From positions 124,001 through 188,000 of the forward strand of contig NZ_PIQX01000004.1 of assembly GCF_003049085.1 (NCBI RefSeq): a stretch of 64,000 nucleotides of DNA. The letters are read 5' to 3'. Numbering within the stretch: position 1 is the first letter of the stretch; every line of letters starts with the position of its first letter. The translations under genes were made by a program, and so were the position numbers. Shown here one piece after another: positions 45,292 to 54,664 of the stretch. The DNA is from Campylobacter concisus. Lineage in GTDB: Bacteria > Campylobacterota > Campylobacteria > Campylobacterales > Campylobacteraceae. The notes beneath the pieces are model-generated. The model was given only the letters and a program-made list of their open reading frames with translations. It did not search any database and was not told where the DNA came from.

Positions 45292-46692
45292 CTAAATATA
45301 TCTTGGTATTACTAGCTCAAGCAAGCTTTGTTCCGCTTGAGTGTTTTCGCTCTCATCGCTTTGATTTGAGCTGTATTTGTTTTTTGCTTGTTCTTTTTTA
45401 TCTTGTCTTTGATTCTGATCTGAGAAATTCATCTCAAGCTCGGTAAATCCCATATTCACAAGACTATTTTTAAACTCGGCTTGATTTTGCAAAAAGAGAT
45501 TCATCGTAGCCGTGGTTGAGTTAAAATTTACATGTAAGTTGTTGCCGCGATTTACCATCGTGATCTCAACTTCTCCTAAATTTAGAGGATTAAGCGTTAT
45601 GTTAAAACGAGTGATCGGAGCTTTGTAGTTTTGCACCTGCTCTTTTAGCGTAGAAGAGAAGTTACTAAGCGTCTCTTTTATCTCAGCCTTTGTTTGAAGC
45701 TGGTGTTTAGCGCTATTTGCGATATCTTTTACCATTTGGTTTAGCTCTGATTTATTATCGCTACTAAATGTCTCTTTGCTCTCTAAATTCTCATTTTTTT
45801 GCTGTTCTCTCTCAGGGAATAGTAGCGACTCAAGAGTTGGAGCTTTTTGCGCCTTTTGCTCGTGTAAATTTACCTTTACTTTTGGCTCTTTTGGTTGCTC
45901 CTCTGGCTCAACATCCACTATCTCATCATCAAGCTTTACTTCACTATCTAGCTTTTTAGGCTCTTCTTTTACTAAATTTTTAGTTTCATTAGTTGGATTT
46001 GCCACTACCTCTTTTAACAAAGTATCAAGCTTTACGACCTCTTTTGGCTCGTTTTTTATGATGGTTTGCTCGACCTCATTTTTTAGCTCTTTTAGGTAAA
46101 AAGGCTTCTCTTCGGTCTTTATCGGTGTGAAAAATTCTTTCTTGCCTAAATTTTTAAACATCTCGTTTAGTTTTGGCACGTCTTCATTTGAAATTTCTAT
46201 ATTTTCAAGGCCAAGGTCAAATTTCTTAGCAAGGTCGATAAGATCACTAACGCTTTTAACATTGCTAAGCTCTTCAACGTTTTCAGGTACACTTAAGAAA
46301 TTTGCTATTTTGTCGCTGAAATTTGGAAATTTACTTACTTTTTCATTGCCATTTAGAATTTCTAAAACTTGCAAAAGTTGCATAAAATTTGCATTTTCAT
46401 AGAGCTCATTTTTTGTATTTTCGTCCAAATTTTCTTCAAGTGCAGTTGAAATTTTTGCCGCGCTTTCGCTTTGAGATTTTTGCAGCGTCTCTTTTTGAGT
46501 TGTAACCGCTTTTACTATCTCTTTGACATCTTTTTCAGTGATTTTTTGGCCGCTATTTGCCTTGCTCGCAGCTGCATCTAAAACCATCGACAAAAATTCG
46601 CCGTTGTTTTGAGATTTTTTAGAAACAGAGGGCTTTTTACCTCCAGCAGGAGCCAGCAAATCTACGTTATTTTTCGCTGTATAAGCTTGCAT
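45292..46692 (-). CDS. fliK: Flagellar hook-length control protein FliK
   Basis: A 466-residue molecular ruler that sets hook length and triggers the export switch. The N-terminal two thirds is low-complexity, rich in Glu, Lys, Asn and Leu. The conserved C-terminal Flg_hook domain (about residues 335-420) contains ITRFNITLNPLNLGEVEITMV, followed by a polar tail. It is the first gene of the hook operon, with a sigma-54 promoter about 40 bases upstream. Identity rests on the C-terminal domain and gene order. Confidence 0.88.
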   Translation of the reverse strand: MQAYTAKNNVDLLAPAGGKKPSVSKKSQNNGEFLSMVLDAAASKANSGQKITEKDVKEIVKAVTTQKETLQKSQSESAAKISTALEENLDENTKNELYENANFMQLLQVLEILNGNEKVSKFPNFSDKIANFLSVPENVEELSNVKSVSDLIDLAKKFDLGLENIEISNEDVPKLNEMFKNLGKKEFFTPIKTEEKPFYLKELKNEVEQTIIKNEPKEVVKLDTLLKEVVANPTNETKNLVKEEPKKLDSEVKLDDEIVDVEPEEQPKEPKVKVNLHEQKAQKAPTLESLLFPEREQQKNENLESKETFSSDNKSELNQMVKDIANSAKHQLQTKAEIKETLSNFSSTLKEQVQNYKAPITRFNITLNPLNLGEVEITMVNRGNNLHVNFNSTTATMNLFLQNQAEFKNSLVNMGFTELEMNFSDQNQRQDKKEQAKNKYSSNQSDESENTQAEQSLLELVIPRYI

Positions 46693-46727
46693 TTAAACCT
46701 TTCAAATTTTTAAACTTAATGCCAAAC

Positions 46728-46745
46728 ATGCAAAATCTATTCCAA
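46728..46745 (-). promoter_or_regulatory. Sigma-54 promoter of the fliK-flgD-flgE operon
   Basis: On the minus strand TTGGAATAGATTTTGCAT has GG (46743-46742) and GC (46731-46730) separated by exactly ten bases. It has the same core layout as the flgE2 promoter and lies about 40 bases before fliK. Confidence 0.8.
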
Positions 46746-46853
46746 AAATTAATTTCTTGATATCAGCTTAAAATTTATAAAAATTTAGCTATAATCTGCC
46801 CCTATTTTAAAACTGACAAAAGAAAAATAGCAAACTAATAAACGGAGAAAAAT

Positions 46854-48656
46854 TTGGAAAAGATACGAAATATAGCCGTTATCGCACACGTCGACCACGG
46901 TAAAACAACAATGGTTGATGAGCTTTTGAAACAGTCAGGAACATTTAATGAGCATCAAAACCTTGGCGAGCGTGTAATGGATAGCAACGACATCGAAAGA
47001 GAGCGTGGCATCACTATTCTTTCTAAAAATACTGCTATTCGCTACAAAGATACAAAGATCAACATCATTGACACCCCAGGCCACGCCGACTTTGGTGGCG
47101 AGGTAGAGCGCGTTCTTAAGATGGTTGATGGCGTTTTGCTACTTGTTGATGCGCAAGAAGGTGTTATGCCACAAACTAAATTTGTCGTCAAAAAGGCGCT
47201 CTCACTAGGACTTCGCCCAATCGTCGTTGTAAATAAGATAGATAAACCTGCAGGCGATCCAGACCGCGTTATAAATGAAATTTTTGACCTTTTTGTAGCA
47301 CTTGATGCAAATGACGAACAGCTAGAATTTCCAGTTGTGTATGCAGCTGCGAAAAATGGCTATGCAAAGCTAAAACTAAGTGATGAAAATGTAAATATGC
47401 AGCCACTTTTTGAGACTATCTTGGCTCATGTGCCAGCTCCAAGCGGTAGCGATGAAAACCCGCTTCAGCTTCAAGTTTTCACGCTTGATTATGACAACTA
47501 TGTCGGCAAGATCGGTATTGCAAGAATTTTTAACGGCAAGATATCTAAAAACCAAAATGTCATGCTTGCAAAGGCTGATGGCACAAAGACAACTGGTAGA
47601 ATTTCAAAGTTAATTGGCTTTATGGGTCTTGAAAGAACCGATATTAATGAGGCTGGCACTGGTGACATCGTAGCGATCGCTGGCTTTGATGCGCTTGACG
47701 TTGGCGATAGCGTCGTTGATCCAAATAATCCTCATCCACTAGATCCTCTTCACATCGAAGAGCCAACACTTAGCGTTGTATTTTCTGTAAATGACGGCCC
47801 ATTAGCAGGCACTGAGGGCAAACACGTCACATCAAATAAGATTGATGAGCGCCTTGCAAATGAGATGAAGACAAATATCGCGATGAAGTATGAAAATATC
47901 GGTGAGGGTAAATTTAAAGTAAGTGGCCGTGGCGAGCTTCAGATTACCATTTTGGCTGAAAATATGCGCCGCGAGGGCTATGAGTTTTTACTTGGCAGAC
48001 CTGAGGTCATCGTAAAAGAGATAAACGGCGTAAAATGCGAGCCATACGAGCTTTTGGTTATCGATGCACCTGATGATACGACAGGCACAGTCATCGAAAA
48101 ACTAGGCAAAAGAAAGGCTGAAATGGTCTCTATGAATCCAACAGGCGATGGCCAAACAAGGATCGAGTTTGAGATCCCAGCGCGTGGGCTTATCGGCTTT
48201 AGAAGTCAGTTTTTGACTGATACAAAAGGCGAGGGCGTTATGAACCACAGCTTTTTGGAGTTTAGACCACTAAGCGGCACAGTCGAGCATAGAACAAATG
48301 GTGCTCTAGTTTCGATGGAAAACGGCGTAACGCTTGCTTATTCGCTATTTAACTTACAAGATCGTGGTGTGCTTTTCCTTGATCCGCAAGCAAAAGTCTA
48401 TGTGGGTATGATCATTGGCGAGCATAGCCGTCCAAACGACCTTGATGTAAATCCTATCAAGGGTAAAAACCTAACAAACGTGCGTGCTAGTGGTAGCGAC
48501 GATGCGATCAAACTTGTGCCACCTAGAAAGCTAAGCCTTGAGCGTGCGTTAGAGTGGATAGAAGATGACGAGCTAGTCGAAGTTACGCCTATAAATATCC
48601 GCGTTCGCAAGCGCTATTTAGATCCAACAGAACGCAAAAGAAAAGCAAAACTCTAA
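46854..48656 (+). CDS. typA: Ribosome-associated GTPase TypA/BipA
   Basis: A translational GTPase of the EF-G type with 600 residues, normal length. G1 is AHVDHGKT, switch I holds [14 protein letters not shown]3 is [16 protein letters not shown] and G4 is VVNKIDKP. The BipA C-terminal domain is present ([40 protein letters not shown]). It binds 70S ribosomes and aids subunit assembly and stress or cold growth. The start is TTG with GGAG seven bases upstream. It is transcribed alone, divergent from fliK. Confidence 0.96.
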   Translation: MEKIRNIAVIAHVDHGKTTMVDELLKQSGTFNEHQNLGERVMDSNDIERERGITILSKNTAIRYKDTKINIIDTPGHADFGGEVERVLKMVDGVLLLVDAQEGVMPQTKFVVKKALSLGLRPIVVVNKIDKPAGDPDRVINEIFDLFVALDANDEQLEFPVVYAAAKNGYAKLKLSDENVNMQPLFETILAHVPAPSGSDENPLQLQVFTLDYDNYVGKIGIARIFNGKISKNQNVMLAKADGTKTTGRISKLIGFMGLERTDINEAGTGDIVAIAGFDALDVGDSVVDPNNPHPLDPLHIEEPTLSVVFSVNDGPLAGTEGKHVTSNKIDERLANEMKTNIAMKYENIGEGKFKVSGRGELQITILAENMRREGYEFLLGRPEVIVKEINGVKCEPYELLVIDAPDDTTGTVIEKLGKRKAEMVSMNPTGDGQTRIEFEIPARGLIGFRSQFLTDTKGEGVMNHSFLEFRPLSGTVEHRTNGALVSMENGVTLAYSLFNLQDRGVLFLDPQAKVYVGMIIGEHSRPNDLDVNPIKGKNLTNVRASGSDDAIKLVPPRKLSLERALEWIEDDELVEVTPINIRVRKRYLDPTERKRKAKL

Positions 48657-48671
48657 TCAAATTTTATCATT

Positions 48672-48695
48672 TTAGCCCCTTTGTAAAGGGGCTAA
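48672..48695 (+). terminator. Stem-loop after typA
   Basis: Arms TTAGCCCCTTT and AAAGGGGCTAA are perfectly complementary with a very tight loop, 15 bases after the typA stop. No T-tract follows on the plus strand, so it may act as a 3' stabiliser or a weak terminator. The same AGGGGCTA-type stem recurs after mccA and after the TorA-type gene. Confidence 0.55.
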
Positions 48696-48876
48696 TAATT
48701 AAACTCTAAAAACAGCAAAAAATTTACATAAATTTCTCATACTTTTTTTGCATTATTTATTTAAGTTGGCTTTGTTCAAGACGAAATAGAGCCATTCTCT
48801 CTCATCTAAAATTTATCAACCTTAAAACTATTTATGCTTTAAAATGCCATACTTACTTTTTTATTTTTACTTTTAA

Positions 48877-48882
48877 TATAAT
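48877..48882 (+). promoter_or_regulatory. -10 box (TATAAT) for the GC-rich three-gene operon
   Basis: TTTTAATATAATCAATATG contains a perfect TATAAT 55 bases before the lipoprotein ATG. It sits in AT-rich native-looking DNA just before composition changes, so the island may use a local promoter. The rest of the 280-base gap between typA and this gene shows nothing further apart from the typA stem-loop. Confidence 0.45.
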
Positions 48883-48936
48883 CAATATGAAAATGCCTAG
48901 TTTATGCTAAAATCGGCGAAAATTTAAAGGAAACCG

Positions 48937-49566
48937 ATGAAAAAACTAAAATTTATCTTCGCTCTCGCCGCAGCGTTTATTTTTGGCGGCTGCTACGAGA
49001 CGACGCTACTTACGCGCATACCGATCTCCGCGCTTATTTCGGATAAAAGCTTGGACGTGAAATCCACGATTGTGCTAAAGGATATAACGCCGCAGACGCA
49101 CGAAACTAAGACGGTAACTGACAACGTTCGCATTTTCGTCCCGGACGCTAAATTTAAGGATTTCCCGACTGGAGAAACCGCCTATGAGATGAGCGTTAGC
49201 GTCGGCAAGGGCGAAAAGGGCGGCAAAAACTCGGATAAGCGCGCCGTGCGGATATATTTAAGCCAAGACTGCTACGTCTACGGCAAGCTTAGTAAAAATA
49301 TGCTCGAGCAGTACGCGGGCGCGGCGAAGCAGAAAATGGAGCCGACGCTAAAAGCGGCGATCAAATTTGAAAACGACACGAAGGACGTCTATGAGCTGAT
49401 TGCGGGCAACGACTTTAAGGCTAGCGACGAGGCGCAGACGGGCGGCGTTTATACCTTGGCGCCGGGGCAGGTCACGGGTGCGATCTGGGCGGATAGTGCG
49501 GCGGTACGTGACGCGGTCGCGGGCAAGGCGGTCAAAATCGGCACTCTAAAAAAGTCGGCGAAATGA
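48937..49566 (+). CDS. Putative lipoprotein in GC-rich island
   Basis: A 209-residue protein starting MKKLKFIFALAAAFIFGGCYETT, a lipoprotein signal with lipobox FGGC and the acylated Cys at residue 19. The mature part has no family I can name; it is soluble, with mixed strands and a C-terminal GGVYTLAPGQVTGAIWADS segment. AAAGGAAA precedes the ATG. Codon use is strongly GC-ending (GCG, GGC, GAC), unlike neighbouring genes. It overlaps proC by 4 bp (ATGA), so the two are coupled. Confidence 0.7.
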   Translation: MKKLKFIFALAAAFIFGGCYETTLLTRIPISALISDKSLDVKSTIVLKDITPQTHETKTVTDNVRIFVPDAKFKDFPTGETAYEMSVSVGKGEKGGKNSDKRAVRIYLSQDCYVYGKLSKNMLEQYAGAAKQKMEPTLKAAIKFENDTKDVYELIAGNDFKASDEAQTGGVYTLAPGQVTGAIWADSAAVRDAVAGKAVKIGTLKKSAK

Positions 49567-50465
49567 AAAGCGTAAAAATCGGCTTCATCGGCGGCGGAAA
49601 TATGGGCGGCGCGATGATAGAGGCGCTTTGGCGAGCGCAACCTGACGGGGCAAGCTTTGCCGAAGACGATCAAAAATTTGACGGCGGTAGCGAGGCATAC
49701 GGGGCGGAAAATTTAGCGCAAACGGATGAAAAAGCAAGCCTGCATGAATGCGAAAAAGAGGCAAAATTTGAAATCCTAGCCTGCGCCAGAAGCAAAAACG
49801 AAGCCTTACGGCAGAGATTTGGCGTAAAAATAGCCGCGAACGAAACGGATCTAGCGCGCGAAGCGGACACGGTCGTGCTGGCTACTAAGCCCGCTAGCTA
49901 CGAGGCTATCTTGCGCCTGATCGCGCCCGAGCTTGCGGGCAAAATTTTGCTTCTTTTGGCGCCGGGTTTCGACATAAAACGCGCTAGACAAATCGCTGGC
50001 GAGGGCGTTTATATCGCTCGTGCGATGCCGAACGCCGCAGCCAGCATCGGCGCGTCGGCCACGGCTCTTTGCTTTGACGCGGGATTTAGCGAGGCTAAGA
50101 AAGAGAGCGTACGCGAGATAATCGCTAAAATCGGTAAAATTTACGAGATAGACGAGGCTGGGTTTGCCGCATTTACGGGCATCGCAGGAAGCCTACCGGC
50201 GTATGCGTGCGCCTTTATCGAGGCTGCGGCGGATGCGGGCGTGCGGGGCGGACTACCTAGGCAGCTTTGCTACGACGCCGTTGCGGCAGCCGTAGAAGGG
50301 ACGGTGCGCCTAATCCAAAGCGGCAAGCACCCGGCCACGCTAAAAGACGAGGTCTGCTCGCCGGCGGGAACCACGATAGAGGGACTTGCCGCGCTTGAAA
50401 ACGGCGGATTTCGCGGCGCCTTGATGGATGCCGTCGCCGCTTGCATCGCCAAAGCGAGGGGTTAG
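49563..50465 (+). CDS. proC: Pyrroline-5-carboxylate reductase ProC with N-terminal insertion
   Basis: Last step of proline synthesis, NAD(P)H-dependent. The Rossmann start KIGFIGGGNMGGAMIEAL is intact, as are AMPNAAASIGASATALC, GSLPAYACAFIEAAADAGVRGGLPR and the signature KDEVCSPAGTTIEGLAALENGGFRGA. It has 300 residues against about 265-275 normally. The excess is a polar, acidic insert at about residues 28-70 (AEDDQKFDGGSEAYGAENLAQTDE...) between the nucleotide loop and the next strand. GC-rich codons as in its neighbours. Only one proC is visible here. Confidence 0.93.
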   Translation: MKSVKIGFIGGGNMGGAMIEALWRAQPDGASFAEDDQKFDGGSEAYGAENLAQTDEKASLHECEKEAKFEILACARSKNEALRQRFGVKIAANETDLAREADTVVLATKPASYEAILRLIAPELAGKILLLLAPGFDIKRARQIAGEGVYIARAMPNAAASIGASATALCFDAGFSEAKKESVREIIAKIGKIYEIDEAGFAAFTGIAGSLPAYACAFIEAAADAGVRGGLPRQLCYDAVAAAVEGTVRLIQSGKHPATLKDEVCSPAGTTIEGLAALENGGFRGALMDAVAACIAKARG

Positions 50466-50484
50466 GTAAATTTAAAGGATAAAA

Positions 50485-51162
50485 ATGAAAATCTTATTAT
50501 TTGCGCTACTTGTGGCGATAAATTTATTTGCTAGCGAGCCCGGCCTTTCGCCATTGCTAGCCGCAGATACGCTAGAAAAGCTCAAAAAATGCAAAAATCC
50601 AGACCTAAACGCCACCAAAGAGTGCGTACAAGCGGGCATGGTAGCGGCAAATTTAAAGCAAGACTACGGCGCGGCGGAGGGGCTATTTAGCCTAGCCTGC
50701 GCCAAAGGAGACGGCGAGGGCTGCTTTTATCTGGGCGAACTTTATAAAAATAACCTAGTAAAAGCCGCAGATAAGATCGAGCGCGAGACTAAGATTAGCG
50801 CGTATTACAAGGCTAGCTGCGTCCTTTACGAGTATTTGCCCGGTTGCTTGGCGCTAGCCAATTTCATACAAGAAGAGCTGGGCGACGAGGTGCAGTCGTT
50901 TGCGATAAACAATACCCTATGCAACAAAAAATACGCTCCAGGATGCTACAACGTGGGTTGGATGATAGAGCGAATGGGAGGCGATATTGGCGAGATGATG
51001 GAGTATTACGAGCGCTCGTGTAAGCTAGGCTACGTAGGCGGCTGCGCGAGAGCGGCGTGGCTGTATGAGGGAAATTTCAACGAAAACAGATACGAGCAAG
51101 TAAAAAAAAGACGCGAAAAAGGCAAAGCAAATGCGAAAAAAGGCGTGCGAGCTAGGCGATAA
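50485..51162 (+). CDS. Periplasmic Sel1-like repeat protein in GC-rich island
   Basis: Signal peptide MKILLFALLVAINLFASEPG, then cysteine-paired Sel1-like repeats (AEGLFSLACAKGDGEGCFYLGELY; YYKASCVLYEYLPGCLALANF; YYERSCKLGYVGGCARAAWLYEG) and a basic C-terminal tail (KKRREKGKANAKKGVRARR). Length 225. The ribosome site is AAAGGA. It is the third gene of the GC-rich island, 19 bases after proC; composition returns to AT-rich right after its stop. Probably a protein-interaction scaffold in the periplasm. Confidence 0.8.
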   Translation: MKILLFALLVAINLFASEPGLSPLLAADTLEKLKKCKNPDLNATKECVQAGMVAANLKQDYGAAEGLFSLACAKGDGEGCFYLGELYKNNLVKAADKIERETKISAYYKASCVLYEYLPGCLALANFIQEELGDEVQSFAINNTLCNKKYAPGCYNVGWMIERMGGDIGEMMEYYERSCKLGYVGGCARAAWLYEGNFNENRYEQVKKRREKGKANAKKGVRARR

Positions 51163-51588
51163 GCAAAGCTGTTAAATTGACAATAAGGCGTTTTGACAAA
51201 AATTTTAAAATGATAAAACTCTAGAAAGTCTTAGCATAGCCAGCAATGTAGAGTAGTAACTTTTAGTATATTTATAAATACTGTAAGAGGTTTACTAATT
51301 TATGTTTTTAAGTTTATAAAAACTTTGCCATACTTTTTATAGTAGCTAGTGAAGTAAAGTTAAATTTTTACTTCACTAGATCCATAATTAAAATTTTTAC
51401 AGAGCTTGTGTTTGCTTGTATTTTTAGCCATCAAAACAATCGATAAAACCCATTGATAAATTTTCTGCTAAATCTTATTTTTAACAAAAGTAAATATTAA
51501 CTTTCTTAAATAAAGCTAAATATTACAATGTAATTTTAAGCCATTAGGTTATAAGATTTTTTTAAATTTTATTTTTAAGGATTGCAAC
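51163..51588. other. 426-base intergenic region with one strong palindrome
   Basis: No credible gene on either strand. The DNA is very AT-rich. The one marked structure is the palindrome at 51346-51379. Near the right end, the AAGG before the ATG at 51589 serves the cytochrome gene. The promoter of the cytochrome/TorA operon must lie in this region, but no clean TATAAT stands out. Confidence 0.6.
51346..51379. repeat. 13-bp perfect inverted repeat
   Basis: Arms CTAGTGAAGTAAA and TTTACTTCACTAG are fully complementary around an 8-base AT loop. No T-tract follows on the plus strand, and AATTTAACTTTACTTC on the other gives none either. It may be a terminator for the GC-rich operon, an operator for the downstream respiratory genes, or a small RNA hairpin. 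Confidence 0.6.
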
Positions 51589-52158
51589 ATGAAAATGCTA
51601 TTTTTAGCCCCTGCCTTAGCATGTAGTCTTGCTTTTAGTGCCGATGTCATCGCAAAAGATGCCAATATAACGCTAGATGGCAAGATGATCGGAAAGATCG
51701 AGGTTTTAACACCAGTTGAAGTCGTCGAAAAAGGCGATAAAACGAGCAAGATCAAGGTTAGTGGCGTAGTTTCGGCAAATTACTTAGCCCAACTTCAAAG
51801 AAGTATAGAAGATCCAGAAATCTTTGTAGCTTTTAATGACGAGAGTGAGGCAAATTTCAAAAAAGTAAAAGATCTTGAAGATGACTACGGCGAGGTTTGG
51901 TACCAAGCAGAGGGTGTTTACGAAGTGCCAAATGATGCACTTGGTGGCGATGCAAAAAAGCTTTACGTAAAAGCACAACAAATTTACGAAGAGACTTGTT
52001 CCGCATGTCATAGGCTTCATGAGCCAAATAGCTTTACAGCGGCTCAGTGGCCAGCAAATTTAGCTGGAATGGTCGATGCGAAATTTGTAGCACTAGATGA
52101 AACTGACCTAAATTTAGTGCTCAAATACTTACAACACAATGCCAAAAAAGTAAAATAA
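51589..52158 (+). CDS. Periplasmic monohaem cytochrome c (TorC/TorY C-terminal type)
   Basis: Signal peptide MKMLFLAPALACSLAFSA, then about 110 residues without haem motifs, then a single haem site CSACH at residues 137-141 followed by HEPNSFTAAQWPANLAGMVD. This resembles the C-terminal domain of TorC/TorY, which passes electrons to TMAO reductase, and the C. jejuni protein encoded beside its TorA-like enzyme (recalled as Cj0265c). The gene lies 20 bases before the molybdoenzyme gene and is almost certainly its electron donor. Length 189. Confidence 0.88.
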   Translation: MKMLFLAPALACSLAFSADVIAKDANITLDGKMIGKIEVLTPVEVVEKGDKTSKIKVSGVVSANYLAQLQRSIEDPEIFVAFNDESEANFKKVKDLEDDYGEVWYQAEGVYEVPNDALGGDAKKLYVKAQQIYEETCSACHRLHEPNSFTAAQWPANLAGMVDAKFVALDETDLNLVLKYLQHNAKKVK

Positions 52159-52178
52159 ATTTTCATAAGGGAGAAAAT

Positions 52179-54620
52179 ATGAAAAGACGAGATTTCATAA
52201 AATTTTCTGCACTTGCAGCCACTGCGGCACAAGCAAGTAGGATTGAAGGTGTGACAAAAACCATTTTTGACCAAAAGAAAACTTTTGGAGCAAATAGATT
52301 TGGTCTATTTTGGGCAAATACTAACTCAAATCAAATCGTCTCTGTTGATCCATTTGAGGGCGATAAATTCCCAAATACCATGAACAACAGCTTGCCAGAC
52401 CTCATCCAAAACGAAAGCCGCGTGCTCTATCCATACGTGAGAAAGAGCTACCTAAAGGCAAAAGGCGCAGCTAAGAGCGAGCTTCGTGGCAAAGAGGAAT
52501 TTGTGCGCGTTAACTGGGAGACTGCACTTGATCTAGCAGCAAAAGCCTTAAAAGAAAATTTTGATAAGTATGGCCCTGAGAGCATCTACGGCGAGTGCTA
52601 CTGGTGGGGCGGTAGCGGCAAGATCAGCTGGGGTAGGACTGTTGGTCACAGGATGCTAAAAGTGCTTGGCGGATATGTAGAAGAGAGCGGCGACTACTCA
52701 ACGGGTGCTGGCCTTGTTATCATGCTTCACGTCCTAGGCAACAGCGCCGTTTATGATGCTCCGACAAAGTGGGAGGCTATCGCTAAAAACGCTAAAAATG
52801 TTGTATTTTGGGGCACTGACCCACTTGTAACTGATCAAATTTCATGGCAACCACCAACACATGATGGCTATCTTGGCATCAAAAAGATAAAAGAGGCAGG
52901 CATAAAAACTTATAGCGTTTGCGTCTTTAAAAACGACACCACAAGATACCTTGACTCTGAAGCTATCATCGTTCGTCCAAATACCGACGTAGCAATGATG
53001 CTTGGCATGTGCCACTATCTATATGAAAACAAGCTTTATGACGAAGAATTTATCAAAAAATACACAGTTGGCTTTAATAAATTTAAAGACTACCTGCTTG
53101 GCACAACCGACAAGGTAGTCAAAGATATCAACTGGGCTAGCAAAATTTGTGGTGTAAAAGCTGAGGATATCGCAAAATTTGCAACAGCACTTGCAAAAGA
53201 GCCAAGCGTCATCATCGCAGGCAGATCACTTCAAAGACAAGATCACGGCGAGATGAGCTTTTGGGGTATCGTAACACTTAGCGCGATGCTAGGTCAGATA
53301 GGCAAAGAGGGACTTGGCTTCGAGTTTAACCTCTACCACTCAAATGGCGCTACAGACAAGATCGCTCCGTCACTAAAAGGCATCAGCACTAGCATAAGCG
53401 AGAAATACGACAACGTAGATGGCGCTCCTTGGAAGAAATTTAAAAACGTCACCATCCCATCTTCAAGATCGATCGAGGCTTTGCAAAACCCTGGCAAAGA
53501 GATAGACTATGACGGCTCAAAGATCAAGCTACCACACATGAGAGTGGCTTACATGGCGTCTGGATCGATGTTTACAAGGCATCAAGACGTAAATAACGCC
53601 GTAAAAGCGTGGCGTAAATTTGATACTGTTATCACAGCTGAGCCATTTTGGACAAGCACAGCTAAATTAAGCGACATTGTCTTACCAGTGGCACTTGAGG
53701 TAGAGAGAAATGACATCAACCAAAGTGTCCCATCAAGCGAATACATCGTGGCATACAAACCAGTAGTTGAGCCAATGGGAGAAAGTAGAAGCGACTACTG
53801 GATATGCTCACAAATTTGCAAACGCTGGGGCAGAGAAGAGGTCTTTACTGAGGGTAAAGATGAGCTTGGCTGGGCAAAAGAATTTTACGCAGATGCGGTG
53901 GAACAAGCCAAAGCACTAGATCTTAAAATGCCAAACTTTGATGAGTTTTGGAAAGAGGGCTATGTCAAATTTGACAAAGACAATGAAGAGACAAAATACT
54001 ACACAAGACTTAGTGCATTTAGAGAAAACCCACACAAAAATCGCCTTGGCACGCCATCAGGCAAGATAGAGATATACTCTCCAACTATTGCTAAATTTGG
54101 CTACAAAGACTTTGCTCCACACTTTGCTTGGATCGAGCCGTTTGAGTGGCTTGGTAGTGAAAAAGCTAAGAAATATCCATTTAGCATCACAACCCCACAC
54201 TCAAGATATCGCCTCCACTCTCAGCTAAATAACTCAATAATCAGAAACTACGCTGAAGTGAGCGCAAGAGAGCCGATGTTAATAAATACAAACGACGCTA
54301 AGAAAAAAGGCATCGCAACTGGTGATGTAGTGAGAGTCTTTAACGACAGGGGTGAAATTTTAGTAGGAGCGCTTGTTACTGACATCATCCCAGAGCGTGT
54401 CATCGCTATTTGCGAAGGTGCATGGTATGATCCTGAAGTACTTGGCGAAAGAAGCCTTTGTAAGCACGGCTGCATCAATGTCCTAACACGCGACAAAGGT
54501 ACGTCTAGTATCGCTCAAAGCAACTGCGGACATACGATACTAGCTGATCTTGAAAAATATAAAGGCGAGATCAAACCAATAACTGCGTTTTCTAAACCAA
54601 AAATTTTACAATCTTTGTAG
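52179..54620 (+). CDS. TorA-type molybdopterin S-/N-oxide reductase
   Basis: An 813-residue Tat-exported enzyme of the DMSO reductase family. The start KRRDFIKFSALAATAA has the twin-arginine motif. Ser174 in SGDYSTGAGLVIM aligns with the molybdenum-ligating serine of TorA. There are no N-terminal [4Fe-4S] cysteines, as in TorA/DorA/BisC. Other conserved stretches are AGRSLQRQDHGEMSFWG and HPFS-type KYPFSITTPHSRYRLHSQLNN. It reduces TMAO, DMSO or methionine sulfoxide, with electrons from the monohaem cytochrome. No TorD-like chaperone gene is adjacent. Confidence 0.92.
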   Translation: MKRRDFIKFSALAATAAQASRIEGVTKTIFDQKKTFGANRFGLFWANTNSNQIVSVDPFEGDKFPNTMNNSLPDLIQNESRVLYPYVRKSYLKAKGAAKSELRGKEEFVRVNWETALDLAAKALKENFDKYGPESIYGECYWWGGSGKISWGRTVGHRMLKVLGGYVEESGDYSTGAGLVIMLHVLGNSAVYDAPTKWEAIAKNAKNVVFWGTDPLVTDQISWQPPTHDGYLGIKKIKEAGIKTYSVCVFKNDTTRYLDSEAIIVRPNTDVAMMLGMCHYLYENKLYDEEFIKKYTVGFNKFKDYLLGTTDKVVKDINWASKICGVKAEDIAKFATALAKEPSVIIAGRSLQRQDHGEMSFWGIVTLSAMLGQIGKEGLGFEFNLYHSNGATDKIAPSLKGISTSISEKYDNVDGAPWKKFKNVTIPSSRSIEALQNPGKEIDYDGSKIKLPHMRVAYMASGSMFTRHQDVNNAVKAWRKFDTVITAEPFWTSTAKLSDIVLPVALEVERNDINQSVPSSEYIVAYKPVVEPMGESRSDYWICSQICKRWGREEVFTEGKDELGWAKEFYADAVEQAKALDLKMPNFDEFWKEGYVKFDKDNEETKYYTRLSAFRENPHKNRLGTPSGKIEIYSPTIAKFGYKDFAPHFAWIEPFEWLGSEKAKKYPFSITTPHSRYRLHSQLNNSIIRNYAEVSAREPMLINTNDAKKKGIATGDVVRVFNDRGEILVGALVTDIIPERVIAICEGAWYDPEVLGERSLCKHGCINVLTRDKGTSSIAQSNCGHTILADLEKYKGEIKPITAFSKPKILQSL

Positions 54621-54631
54621 AATTTATATAA

Positions 54632-54664
54632 ATTTAGCCCTCGCTTGGGGGCTAAATTATTTTT
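54632..54664 (+). terminator. Terminator between the TorA-type gene and the yolD-like gene
   Basis: Stem ATTTAGCCC/GGGCTAAAT with an 8-base loop, followed by TATTTTT. It begins 12 bases after the molybdoenzyme stop and overlaps the stop codon of the convergent yolD-like gene, so it may serve both directions. Confidence 0.75.

Noticed and set aside
45776-46099. 107-residue plus-strand Ser/Phe-rich frame inside fliK
   Set aside because: Antisense of the Glu/Lys-rich FliK repeat region; composition explains it.
51163-51588. Possible tRNA or attachment site in the gap right of the GC-rich island
   Set aside because: No cloverleaf, no T-arm GTTCRA consensus and no direct repeats matching the other island edge were found by eye.
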